Part shown: positions 1 through 10,080 of the stretch, one piece after another
Layout of the letters: every line of letters starts with the position of its first letter
How positions within the stretch are numbered: position 1 is the first letter of the stretch
From: Corallium rubrum
Taxonomy: Eukaryota > Cnidaria > Anthozoa > Scleralcyonacea > Coralliidae
Length of the DNA stretch: 64,000 bases
Assembly (NCBI GenBank): GCA_964035015.1
Contig: OZ036012.1
Span: 1,250,073 to 1,314,072 of the forward strand
Direction: 5' to 3'
The notes under the pieces: generated by a model
Databases searched by the model: none
Told to the model about the DNA's origin: nothing
Seen by the model: only the letters and a program-made list of their open reading frames with translations
Made by a program: the position numbers and the translations under genes

Positions 1-72
1 GTCTGTCTGTCCGTCCGTCCGTCCGTCCGTCCGTCCGTCTGTCTGTCTGTCTGCCCGTCCGTCCGCCCGTCC
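1..72. repeat. Tetranucleotide repeat (GTCC/GTCT/GCCC)n
   Basis: A run of GTCC with GTCT and GCCC variants opens the window. It lies downstream of the last visible exon of the THAP transposase gene. Confidence 0.9.
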
Positions 73-153
73 GCCTGCTCACAGTGCAAGCAGACTACTT
101 ACATGTAGTAAGCTGTTTTAGTCTATAAATAAAACATATTTTATATACATACA

Positions 154-588
154 ATATTTGATCCATTTTCTGCGCTGGAGTTCACCATGGACACATTTAG
201 GGTACAGCTTGTCTGGTTGGTTCTTGTGTTTGTTACAGACGTGGTACAAGAATGACTTCCATTTGGCAACAATTAGATCTCCAAAACCTGCCTTTGTGGA
301 TGTTGCACACCAGTAAAGGTGAGTCTTGATGGCTTTGGTCCACTTCTTAAGAATAGCACATGAAATCTCTTTGCTGGCTTTAACTACCTTTTTAAGGATA
401 GATTTGGCAATGTGCCAAATGTCAAAGAAGTGAGTGGTCTCTTTTTCAGATGTTCTGATCCATTTGGCAATACCACGATGCCGGTCAGAAATGAAAACCT
501 TAATTTTCACCCCTGACTCCTTCAGGTGTGCAAAACCACGTTTTGCACCGGCCAATTCCATAGCATTGCTACTGCCAGTCTCGTTAGC
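154..588 (-). CDS. Transposase exon with ISDRH second catalytic Asp
   Basis: The acceptor AG at 590-589 leads into ANETGSSNAMELAGAKRGF and then FISDRHRGIAKWIR and FFDIWHIAKS. I read SDRH as the second acid of an RNase H-like transposase core, and DIWH as part of the conserved insert. The frame is open for about 145 codons and a GTATGT donor follows at 153. The residues encoded after the donor look like intron read-through. It pairs in phase with the upstream exon ending at 858. Confidence 0.7.
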
Positions 589-857
589 CTGTAAGAATAA
601 AGGCTAAGGTCATGCTAGGCAAGAATAGGTTAAATACATTGCGGGGTATGGTTATATTGTTATATGTTATATGGTTACATTTATATTCGTTATCTAACAT
701 GGAGAAGTTCAGGTGAAGTTTCATATAAATCCCGAAATGACATCACATAGATTATTGGTATGAAAAAGGGTAAGCTTATGTTTAAATTTCGGGATTTTTA
801 TATGACACGTAAGCCATAAGTTAAGTGGAACAAGAATTCTAAAACCGTTAAGCTCAC

Positions 858-1408
858 CTGTAGTAATTCAAAGTGAACGATCTTCTGAAGATCACAACAC
901 AGAAAACTATATGCTCCATATTTGGCACTATTATTCATACACTCATATCTTCCATCACCACACCACACCACACCAGGAGACGTTGGTCATACTCTTCACT
1001 ATCCCAATCATTGATGCTTTGCATGTTTCCCAATGTCTCAAGATAACAGCGAAAAGGAATTTTGTCTGGTGGTGATAGTAGGTTCTTGCAGAATATCCAG
1101 CAAGTCCCATGTGCTTAAATACTAATAAAATCTTAATAACAGACGCACCAGCTGTGAGTACGGCAAAACTCAACAGTAAATTTCCAGCCGGGTATCTTCC
1201 AAGTCCTAATGGTTGACTATGCCACTTGAAAGTTTCACCACATTTGTTACAATGTTGCTGTACTGTTGCCATAGTTCCACGGACTTTCATAGAAACAGAT
1301 GAACTCTCTCCCTTGCATTTGAAACAAAACATAGAGAATAAGGACATCAATACTGAGTAAAACACAACAAACTTCGGTTCATCCACATGTGATGTGCCTG
1401 GTTCCACC
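858..1408 (-). CDS. Transposase exon with paired CxxC and GDGR catalytic Asp
   Basis: The exon starts after a pyrimidine-tract acceptor (AG at 1410-1409). The first part has CFKC and CNKC pairs that could bind zinc, then AGNLLLSFAVLTAGAS. The ORF breaks near 960, and the expected continuation (GDGRYEC, then NSAKYGAY, then KIVHFELLQ) is in another frame up to the donor at 857. The break coincides with repeated GGTGT pentamers immediately before the catalytic Asp codon. Confidence 0.65.
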
Positions 1409-2400
1409 CTGTAAGAACAACAAAAGAGCAGATACTGTATCAGTTAAGTTATTAAATAAATGATACCCATTTTAATATGTGATCATGCTTGACATCTCTT
1501 CTGGATGTTGACTCCACAGATTCTTCTTCGACTTTATCCATGTCTTCCTCCTCAGTTTCATACTAGTCTGGATCATCCTCTTCCGGCTGTTTTTTCTCCT
1601 CTTCTTGCTCATCATCATCGGCATCACAATAGTTGTCACAATCCATATCACTCACAGAAGTCTTGTGCAGTTTTGATCCACTACCCAAATCTTCATTTTC
1701 TTCCCAAGTACAGTCTCCACTGTTACTGCTCACAACTATTGACTGAATTAGCAAAGAGAAACATACAGTCAAATTTGGTCATTTCTTATCCATAAAGCAT
1801 TTGTGTGTTTACACTGTTTACCTTTCTACAGTGCATATAAACAATGTTGTGTTTATATTAGATAGTCCACTCATAGCTCCTTCAGTTGATTGTTCTCCGC
1901 TTTTAAACTTTGTATCTGTTCATTCTGAGACATCAACCGACGTTTTAGCTCCCAATTTGTTTTCTGGAGAACGAGTATCTTTTTCTTGAGAGTACAACTG
2001 TCAACACTGATGCCCCGTCTGATGGTAGTATCACATGAAGATGTCGACACCGTGGTACATGTTGAGGATGGAGTCGATTCTTCCTGTCCTTTATCTTCAG
2101 AAGAATTTATTTCCACGCCAACGTCAACCTCCTTTTCGTCAGTTTCAGTTTCGGTGACAGACTCGGACTCACATTTCTCCAAGGATTTCTCATCTGACGG
2201 TAACTTGCTCTCCGCGTTCGTCATCTGAGCACTTTCTTCAGCTTTCTCCTCCACCCGAAATAACTGATAAAAAGATATTAAAATACTATTCACCAAACGA
2301 TTACGCTTCATTTCCTTTTCGTACGGCACTGCAAAGTTTAACTGATTAAAATCTGCATAAAAAGGACATATTAACGCAGTTTATTGAAATGACGGCTTAC

Positions 2401-2764
2401 CTTTATTTGACGACGCGCGGATTCAGGAATAAGCTTAAATAATTCTTGGGGAATGACGGAATCCACAGAGGGCACTGACCCTGGATTCAAATATATTGAT
2501 CTAGGTTTGAGCGGAGAAGGGATACCAAAAGAATAGCGCTGTGAATAGAAAAATGGTTCAAAGTGGGCTGAGCAGATAACAGAGAACTCAGTTGGGGGAA
2601 AATTGGGGCGATGTTTACGAACAAATCTTGTCCACATTCTCCACTCTTTTGGGTTTTTTCTCTTGTTAGGAAACTTATGCATTGAAATAAAAAACAGCAC
2701 CCAGTGCACCACAAAGGCAGTTCTTCCCTCCCCTGTTCTTCGTTGAGTTCGTTCTTGACGCCAT
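2401..2764 (-). CDS. THAP zinc-finger exon, frameshifted
   Basis: I take the start at the ATG at 2764-2762, which opens MASRTNSTKNRGGKNC. The N-terminal Cys part runs in one frame to a stop near 2676; the rest of the finger (KFPN, then WTRFVRKH, then CSAHF with the Cys and His ligands) continues in another frame. The second zinc Cys of the first pair is not in its usual place, so the fold is probably lost. THAP domains bind DNA and often form the N-terminus of P-element and related transposases. The exon ends in RRQIK before a good GTAAGC donor. Confidence 0.7.
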
Positions 2765-2894
2765 TTTGTAAACAATAAATACGAGCGCTGTCCATCTGCA
2801 TGCGTCATCAGTGTCTGTCTGACCGCGCGACAGATTTCGCAAAAAGCAAGTTAATTTATAAATCTTTGACACGCTGTAACTCGAAAAATATTTC

Positions 2895-4195
2895 GCAGAA
2901 TGGCACCAATTTGTTTTTCCCTATTCTCCCTTAACAACAACAACCTACCTACTGGACTTATACTCATTACCATAGATGTCAAAAGTCTGTACACTAACAT
3001 ACCAAATGATGAAGGCACTAAAGCCTGCATTGATATGCTTAAAGAACACAATTATACAACTGACGCCAACATAGACCATATCACCAACACACTTTCACTT
3101 ATACTGAACAATAACTTTTTCTCCTTCAACAATGACTACTACCTACAAACACATGGCACAGCCATGGGTTCCCCAATGGCCCCTACTTATGCTAACATTT
3201 TCATGTCAGTCCTGGAAAATCAAATGCTCCTTAATGCACCTAATGGTCTCACTCCAATTGAATGGATAAGATTCATTGATGACGTTTTTGCTTTGTGGAC
3301 CCATGGAATTGAAACACTTTTACAATTCTTCGACTATCTCAATACATTCCACCCAACCATTAAATTTGACTATGACTACTCTGACAAATCAGTTAACTTC
3401 CTTGACACTACTATTTACCTCAATCAAAACAATCAACTTCTTTCTGACCTCTATACCAAACCTACAGACAGGACTCTACTTCTTCACAATGATTCCTTTC
3501 ACCCAACAACTTGCAAAGAAGGTATAATCTACAGCCAAGCACTTAGATATCGCCGTATCATTACAGATGACGAACGAGCAAAAACGACTCAACAATCTTT
3601 CTGTTATATTAATTAACAGGGGATACAAACTCGACACCATCAACAAAGCATTTCAACGAGTCACACAACACTCACAACACGACATACTACACAAAGACAA
3701 ACCTGATAAATCCATTAACAGCCCCATTTTCCCCACCCCTTACAACACTAACACTACACACATAGGACAAATTTTACGGAAACACTGGCACCTAATTGAA
3801 AACGATTGCACATTGAGCATTCTCTGGCCAGAAGCTCCAATAGTGGCATATCAAAAAAACAAAAACCTCAAAGACTCTCTTGTACGTGCCAAACTAAGAA
3901 CCAACTCTACTCCTGACAACAACACACTATAACCCCTACTACACTACACGAACCTTGGTCAATTATCTAAATACTCTGCTATCAGTCTATATGTACCACT
4001 ACAAGAGGAACCATTACCCATGTGGAATGTACAGTTTAACATTTCCCAAGATTCTGGCTGCAAGTCTCTCAGGGAAAACTATATCCGACTCCCCACCAAC
4101 ATCAGAGGAAATCAGATATGGATCACCAGCGAATCACTACGTAGAACATTAACCACCATTCACAAACACTGGAAGAAATACTTACAAAATCAATA
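2895..4195 (+). pseudogene. Penelope-like element reverse transcriptase, 5' truncated, frameshifted
   Basis: The ORF at 2900-3616 holds PLE-type RT motifs: ITIDVKSLYTNIP (catalytic Asp at about residue 26), HGTAMGSPMAP, and FIDD at residues 125-128. A frameshift around 3570-3610 moves the thumb region (KNKNLKDSLVRAKLR) into another frame, which stops at 3930-3932 but stays open past that single TAA to about 4195. The fingers and the N-terminal KPxDKG region are missing. I cannot recognise a GIY-YIG nuclease, so the 3' domain is lost, diverged, or absent in this lineage. It was once a self-copying retroelement and is now inactive. Confidence 0.8.
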
Positions 4196-4199
4196 ACCT

Positions 4200-4927
4200 G
4201 CAAGAACTATTTAATAGCACCTAATCATAATTGAACTAATCATTACAAATAGCCTGGAAGAACTACTTATAAATACTCTGGAAGGGATCACTATCAATGA
4301 GTTTCTTCAATCAACATACAATATTAACTTCCTCCAATAATGATTATTTATCTTAAATATATATATTTTGTAAGCTGTCCATCATAATCACTCTAATTAC
4401 TTTTTTCACTTACGTATCTACAACCACACCACTACCAGCATTCGTATATTCACATACCACTTACCTACACCACTATTCGCTCACAAATGACCTCTCACCT
4501 CCTTATATGTGAACCACACATCCACTACCACCCATACCACACAACTCTTCCACTACCAGTACACCAATACAATCAGTTTATAAGCATCAACTGACCTTAC
4601 CTACCCCAGACCTCTACTACACCTTAATATTCCTGTACCTCCCCCTTATTCGATGTCGGTTTTTATTTATTCACACAGTCTGCTCGTCATCTCTAATTAC
4701 CTCATGCTTATAATTGACAGCAATGACCTCTGTCACTCAACCTACAATTGTACACCATCACAATAACACCTTGTCCTTGACCTTTATCTTCCCTGCAAAC
4801 CACCCACCACCCACTTCTTTCTGTATGGTTACAGTTGTTGCCAGCTCGGCCATATTTGCAATATAATGCCTCCTTAAAAACAAGTCAACTCACCCTTCAA
4901 CTTACAATCACTCCCTCTCAAACACTT
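4200..4927. other. Unrecognised AT-rich sequence, possible PLE 3' untranslated region
   Basis: I see no convincing coding potential. The sequence is rich in CACTACC-like words and may be the trailing part of the adjacent PLE. Confidence 0.3.
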
Positions 4928-5058
4928 CACACACACACACACACACTCACTCACTCACTCACTCACTCACTCACTCACTCACTCACTCACTCACTCACTC
5001 ACTCACTCACTCACTCACTCACTCACTCACTCACTCACTCACTCACTCACTCACTCAC
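4928..5058. repeat. (CA)n followed by (CTCA)n microsatellite
   Basis: A short CA run passes into about 27 copies of the tetramer CTCA. Open frames across it (repeated Thr-His-Ser-Leu) are repeat artefacts. Confidence 0.95.
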
Positions 5059-5377
5059 GCACACACAAAAACATAAATTCACTTATACAGACACATTATG
5101 ATGGACAGTTAGCCTTATAGTTACTTCAACCATGTCATTCACTTATTTTATTCCCTTAATCCGTTTAAATATACATAACCAAGCAACTATGTGTACAAGG
5201 GTGGACAACCACCTCTACCAACATTAAGTTAACTACTAATACTGTACTTTGTTTAAACGCTACCTTGGTCCTACACACCTCACTGTAAATATAACTTTGT
5301 AATTCATTAGTTTTGCACTTTCTTGTTTACCTCAGTTGATATCCATAATTCACCAAGATACAATCCACTTATAACAC

Positions 5378-5600
5378 GGGTGGCGTGTGCTGTTAGGGCG
5401 CTGCCTCTCACCAAAAGTTAAGCCCGGTTCGACGGGGTTAGTACTTGGATGGGTGACCGTCAGGGAATAACCCTGTTCTCGAACTTGGAACACTCATGTG
5501 AGTAGAGTTAATTGGTCTCTCTTGTGCTTCGAGGGTTTTTCGCCGGGTTTTCCAGTTTTCCTCCCTCCATAAAATCAACACCTAGGTCTGTGATTCGTGG
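5378..5600 (+). mobile_element. 5S-rRNA-derived SINE (SINE3-like)
   Basis: The head carries the 5S internal promoter: AGTTAAGC at about 5417 (box A) and GGTTAGTACTTGGATGGG followed by TGACC (intermediate element and box C). After the head comes a non-5S body with TTTTTCGCCGGG and TTTTCCTCCCTCCA, which reappears in reverse orientation near 58.0 kb. Two copies sharing both head and body make this a SINE family rather than a 5S gene; the acceptor-stem portions of 5S RNA do not fit. Boundaries are approximate. Confidence 0.8.
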
Positions 5601-6328
5601 TCTGACATGTGTGTCATAAATGTGTCGTAGGGCGGCTGCTTCTAACGCCTTTAATATGCCTTCGACTCGGAAACTTGAAATTTAGTAATGTAAATTGCTC
5701 TTGAAAAGCCCCTTGTGGGGAAGAAGTAATTAAAATCTGTATTCTGAATTCTGTATAATGCTTACCTCTTTTGCTAGATAGGATGCCCTTTAAGGCCACA
5801 GAGTAATACTCTATTTTCTCAAATTCACCTTAATAACCGCTTCAACAACCATTAATCTGCCCTACGGTCTTGTACTGTCCAAACTCGCCCAGAGAGCATC
5901 TCACTAGCACAATATTATCCCTACATGACCCTACGATTACCCCTAGAACCTTGACCTTCCCCACTACCCCTACCCCCCCCCCCCCCCCCAACTCCTACAT
6001 AAACACGCGCACCTTTATCTATAACCTGGTAACGCATGATGCAACACACTTAACCCTGCAACAACATACGTACGTCCTCAGTGCGCATTCGGAGACTGAC
6101 GACTGAGGAGCACAATTCTTTTCTTTTCTACGCTTTACTACGAGCTTACGACAAACAAGAACGGTTCTTTCATCCTTTTCTGCCCAACCCGTGATGCTGA
6201 GATGCGTTGGATTTAATAAGAAAGCAAGCAACAAGTTCGGTTAGCACTCTCTTTATCTCTATTATTGTTATAATGTTATTATTCTTGTCTAACTATTTAC
6301 TTAATCACATTGACTCCCAACCCCAAAT
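5601..6328. other. Unrecognised sequence with a poly-C run
   Basis: I see no gene. A homopolymer of about 17 C lies at about 5973-5989. The segment leads into the hammerhead ribozyme. Confidence 0.4.
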
Positions 6329-6374
6329 CCCTGCTGATGAGACCAATTCAGAAGGTCGAAACGTGCGTCCAGGG
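6329..6374 (+). ncRNA. Minimal type I hammerhead ribozyme
   Basis: All core parts are present in order: stem I 5' strand CCCTG (6329-6333), CTGATGA (6334-6340), stem II GACC/GGTC (6341-6344 with 6354-6357) closing a 9-nt loop, GAAA (6358-6361), a very short stem III (A61-U68, C62-G67) with loop GTGC, the cleavage triplet GTC ending at 6369, and stem I 3' strand CAGGG (6370-6374), perfectly complementary to the 5' strand. Cleavage is predicted after C6369. Short-stem-III type I hammerheads are known from Penelope-like retroelements, and a PLE relic lies 2 kb upstream on the same strand. Confidence 0.85.
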
Positions 6375-6635
6375 TTGTGTCCTAAGATCCTGCTTGCATT
6401 TTACTCATACGTTACAAATCTTTTCCTTTTCTGATGTATTCACATGATTCTTAAACATGATATCTACACTGCATGTCCAACAGCGGTTCCGCGTCACTTT
6501 TTCATACGCAAAATAGCCAGAGGCTAATTGCGCTTATTATTCAAATTCCCTCCTAATCTCTCCCTCGTTTTTCAACATTACACAACTAAAACTCCACTTT
6601 GTGGTTCCCATTAACTACTCTTTAACCTATAAAAA

Positions 6636-6984
6636 ATTGCTGAGAGTGAAAATAACTCTTCACTAAGAGTGAAAATAAGTCTTTACTGAGAGTGAAAATA
6701 ACTCTTCAATAAAAGTGAAAATAACTCTTTACTGAGAGTGAAAATAACTCTTTACGAAGAGTGAAAATAACTCTTTACTGAGAGTGAAAATAACTCTTTA
6801 CTAAGAGTGAAAATAACTGATTAATAATAGTAAAAATAACTGTTTACTGAGAGTGAAAATAACTCTTTACTAAGAGTGAAAATAACTCTGTAATAAGAGT
6901 GAAGATAACTCTTTAATAAGAGTGAAAATAACTCTTTAATAAGAGTGAAAATAACTATTTAATAAGAGTAAAAATAACTCTCTT
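6636..6984. repeat. Minisatellite AGAGTGAAAATAACTCTTTACT, left part of foldback arm
   Basis: About fifteen copies of a 22-24-bp unit built around AGAGT...ACTCT. The same array in the same orientation resumes at 14977, on the other side of an 8-kb insertion, and runs in opposite orientation from 15213. Confidence 0.9.
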
Positions 6985-7649
6985 CATTACCAGAAATTTG
7001 GGACAAGATGGTGGCGCGCTTGCGTATTAAGTACCATAATAATGGAGATTCTCAACAGTAAATAATAAGGAGAGCACATAATAATTCAAATTTTGCTTAA
7101 ACGGTGACATATTTCTTCTTTGCCCGACTCTATTTGACTTCAGCATGGACTAAGGAACAGTTATAACTAAAAAACCTTTGCTTACCTCGACGAAAAAGTA
7201 CTTCCCTAGCTCGTCTTATTTTTGCACTGAAAGCGCCACTATCCATAGTGTTAGCCATAGCAATCTTCGCCAACAGGTTCTAGAAATTGGTCAAATTAAC
7301 CAACAACGTTACGGGCGATGCGAAGTGCCCGACTCGCGTTGCATTCGGCATGAGTCAGTCTACTTCGAGAGCACATAATGGTCCTCATTTGTCTCTAGCA
7401 TAGTACTTCCAAAAGCGTTTGAACTTGCTTGATTTCACAGTCATTATCGTCGTTTACAGGTTGTTTGTATATACATACATGCACGATTTAGGCAAATTCT
7501 AATGAACTCAATGACCTGAATAATGAGAAACACTAGAATACAGTAGAATCACACGCATTAGAAATTCTACAATACATAATTAAATTCCCATTCGCCCGGT
7601 AAGTCCGGTCGGAGATTGTCCCATGTTGGCGGTTTGGAGTATCCATTTG

Positions 7650-7652
<3 letters not shown>

Positions 7653-7707
<55 letters not shown>
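7653..7707. repeat. (TA)n microsatellite
   Basis: An uninterrupted alternating TA tract inside the 8-kb element. Confidence 0.95.
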
Positions 7708-7710
<3 letters not shown>

Positions 7711-7936
7711 CTTTAGTTAGCAGGTGTTGCACCTGAAGAGCGGTCTGCCGAAATGCATAGTGTTTTTTTCTATAGTTTTAAAGTTTTTAAATACTATAAA
7801 GTTTATCTGTTAATCTTCTCATAGTTTGTTTCTTACTCTTCTTACTTTCTCATAGTTCACCTCATACTTTGCTAATTTCCTCGTAGTGTGTTTATAAGCC
7901 ATTCACCATGGTTAATACGTTCTTCCATCCTGTATT

Positions 7937-7938
<2 letters not shown>

Positions 7939-8026
<88 letters not shown>

Positions 8027-8028
8027 TA
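7939..8028. repeat. (AT)n then (TTTA)n microsatellite
   Basis: About 24 AT units pass into about eleven TTTA units just upstream of LINE coding remains. Frames encoding Tyr-Ile and Leu-Phe-Ile-Tyr repeats are artefacts. Confidence 0.95.
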
Positions 8029-8029
8029 T

Positions 8030-8570
8030 TAGCTATGTGCATTCATTCGCCCAGTCTTGGAATATGCTTCATCCGTATGGCACTTCTCTCTTCCACAATC
8101 TCTCTCTGACCAAATTGAACACATACAAAAACGTGCACTAAAGATCGCTTTTCCCCAGTCCTGATATGCTATCTCACTGGAGAACGCTAGCCTTCCTACA
8201 TTGTTCCAGCGAAGAGAAAATCAGTGTTTGTCACTTTATACGAACATTCATCAACACCCAGATAACAAGTTGAGAAAACTCCTTCCTAATACTTCATCCC
8301 ACAAGTACCGTCTGAGAAACGTACGCACTTACCCACTACATAAATGTAGAACTGAACGTTACAAAAACAGTTTTATCCCTAAATGCGTTAGCAATTGGGA
8401 TCTATCTTAGTTTTTATTTTGTCTTATATTTTATAACTTCTACATAATAGTTTTTGATTTAACTTATCCTTACCCTGCTTAACTTCTCACTCGTTGTAAT
8501 ATCGAGTTTTTTAAATTATCATGAATTTACAAAGTGATAGTTTTTAATAAATCATTCATTCATTCATATG
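8030..8570 (+). pseudogene. CR1/L2-type LINE, 3' end of reverse transcriptase ORF
   Basis: Two frames join into a typical LINE C-terminus: RPVLEYASSVWH-like residues with QKRALKIAFP (8030-8170), then LFQRREN, HPDNKLRKLLP and KNSFIPKCVSNWDL to a stop at about 8408. An AT-rich 3' UTR ends in AATAAATC followed by ATTC repeats at about 8548-8568, a usual tail for CR1/L2 LINEs. It is 5' truncated and frameshifted. Confidence 0.75.
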
Positions 8571-8735
8571 TAATGATCAACGGAGACCATGTTGGGGATC
8601 CGTGGGGTGATGGTGGTTAAAAGGGTACAAGTGTTTCAGTGTAGTTCTTTACGTCAAAAACATCATTTTCGTTCGAGTTTGAGTACAAAACTACAAAAGT
8701 TCGGAGAAGAAAAAATGTTTATAGGCTAGCTAGAA

Positions 8736-8927
8736 ATGTTGAGACGTATTCAAGGGAAAGACAAGAGAAAGAAACAAGCGAACGAACGAAGGGAACAGGC
8801 CGAACAGCACAAGGCCAGAGCAAGATACAAGGAGAACTACAGTATAAGCGTCGGACTGCGGAGAGAGGAACAGCGAAGAGCGAGGCTAGAAATTATGCCA
8901 GAAACACAAACACAGCAAAAAGAATAG
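8736..8927 (+). CDS. Short Arg/Glu-rich basic ORF, unrecognised
   Basis: 63 codons very rich in Arg, Glu, Gln and Lys (for example RREQAEQHKARARYKENY). The composition resembles the charged N-terminal repeats of some transposon helicase proteins, but I cannot assign it. It may be a fragment. Confidence 0.25.
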   Translation: MLRRIQGKDKRKKQANERREQAEQHKARARYKENYSISVGLRREEQRRARLEIMPETQTQQKE

Positions 8928-9463
8928 CACAAGAGAAAGAGAGACAGCGAAGAGAAAAACTTGAATTTGTGACTGAGAGATGGTACGAAGGTACGGAGAT
9001 ATTTTTTAAAACATTTATTCATTAATAACAAAAGAAAACGTATTTAAACAATACATGTACATGTACTGTACAATCATGTAGAGTATTTGACATTTTCATA
9101 CATTCATTGTACTGCACATTGTTTTGTATAGTCTTTATATTTCTAGATGTATGCATTATGATTTATAATAAATTCATCAATTGGAGTAATGCCTAGCTAT
9201 TCCTCCCTGGAATGTCAGGCATAATTTGCAAACTTTTTATGCCTGGCAGTGGGGCATTTATCTCCAGTACGGTTCGAGGTACTGTTTACCTAAAGCTGAA
9301 AAAATTCTGGCTGCTAATTTAGTCACATACTTGCTGTGGTATAAGCCAATTAAACAGCAATACAACTGGGTTGTCAAAATATTGTATTTTGTGCAAAAAG
9401 ACAATATAATTTGTACTGGCATGCTACAATGGGAGGTACCGGACTCCCACCCAGATCGAGAAT

Positions 9464-10080
9464 CTTGGCAAGATCTTGGCAAGATCTTGGCAAGATCGTG
9501 CCAAGATCTTGGCAAGATCGTGCCAAGATTTTTCAAAAATCCTGCAAGATCTTGTCATGATCTTGCAGGATCTTGCAAGATCTTGGCAAGATTTTGGCAA
9601 GATCTTGGCAGGATCTTGGCAAGATCTTGGCAAGATCTTACAGGATCTTCCCAAGATCTTGGCAAGATATTACATGATCTTCCCAAGATCTTGGCATGAT
9701 CTTACAAGATCTTGGCAAGAATTTGCAAGATCTTGCCAAGATCTTACAGGATCTTCCCAAGATCTTGGCATGATCTTACAAGATCTTGGCAAGAATTGGC
9801 AAGATCTTGCCAAGATGTTACAGAATTTTGGTAAGAATTTTCAAGATCTTGGTGGATCTTGGCAAAGATTTACAAGATCTTTCCAGGTTATCGGAAGATC
9901 TTGGCAAGAATTTTCAAGATCTTGCCAAGATCTTACAGGATCTTGCCAAGAATATACAAGATCTTGGCAAGAATTTTCAAGATCTTGGCAAGAAGTTGCA
10001 AGATCTTGGCAAGAATATGCAAGATCTTGCCAGGATCTTACAGGATCTTGCAAGCAAGAATTTTCAAGATCTTCTAATTA
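9464..10080. repeat. 11-bp palindromic minisatellite GGCAAGATCTT, block 1
   Basis: About 55 variant copies of an 11-bp unit whose core CAAGATCTTG is its own reverse complement. Both strands therefore read alike. Because 11 is not a multiple of 3, every frame gives the same 11-residue peptide cycle (ARSWQDLGKIL), which explains the long open frames on both strands. Confidence 0.95.

Larger units (their letters stand above)
154..2764 (-). pseudogene. THAP-domain DDE transposase-like gene, degenerate, at least five exons
   Basis: The parts in transcription order are a THAP zinc finger (2764-2401), an acidic linker ending in a leucine-rich coiled coil (2263 to about 1871), a second acidic segment (from 1742), a transposase exon with CxxC pairs and the first catalytic Asp (1408-858), and an exon with the second Asp (588-154). 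Clear splice sites are visible: donors at 2400 (GTAAGC), 857 (GTGAGC) and 153 (GTATGT), and acceptors before 2263, 1742, 1408 and 588. The domain order matches transposase-like proteins I associate with cnidarians. It is broken: the THAP exon shifts frame near 2675, a TAG interrupts the acidic exon at 1563-1565, and the frame fails just before the GDGR motif. The last catalytic residue would lie beyond the left edge. It is probably a dead transposon-derived gene. Confidence 0.75.

Noticed and set aside
4835-5101. Thr-His-Ser-Leu repeat ORF
   Set aside because: Translation of (CTCA)n.
5400-5470. Functional 5S rRNA gene
   Set aside because: Only the internal promoter region matches; the terminal stem is absent and a SINE body follows.
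7733-7762. Possible hammerhead motif CTGAAGA...GAAATG
   Set aside because: CUGANGA and GAAA are present, but stem II can only form two pairs without using the required G, and no cleavage triplet follows.
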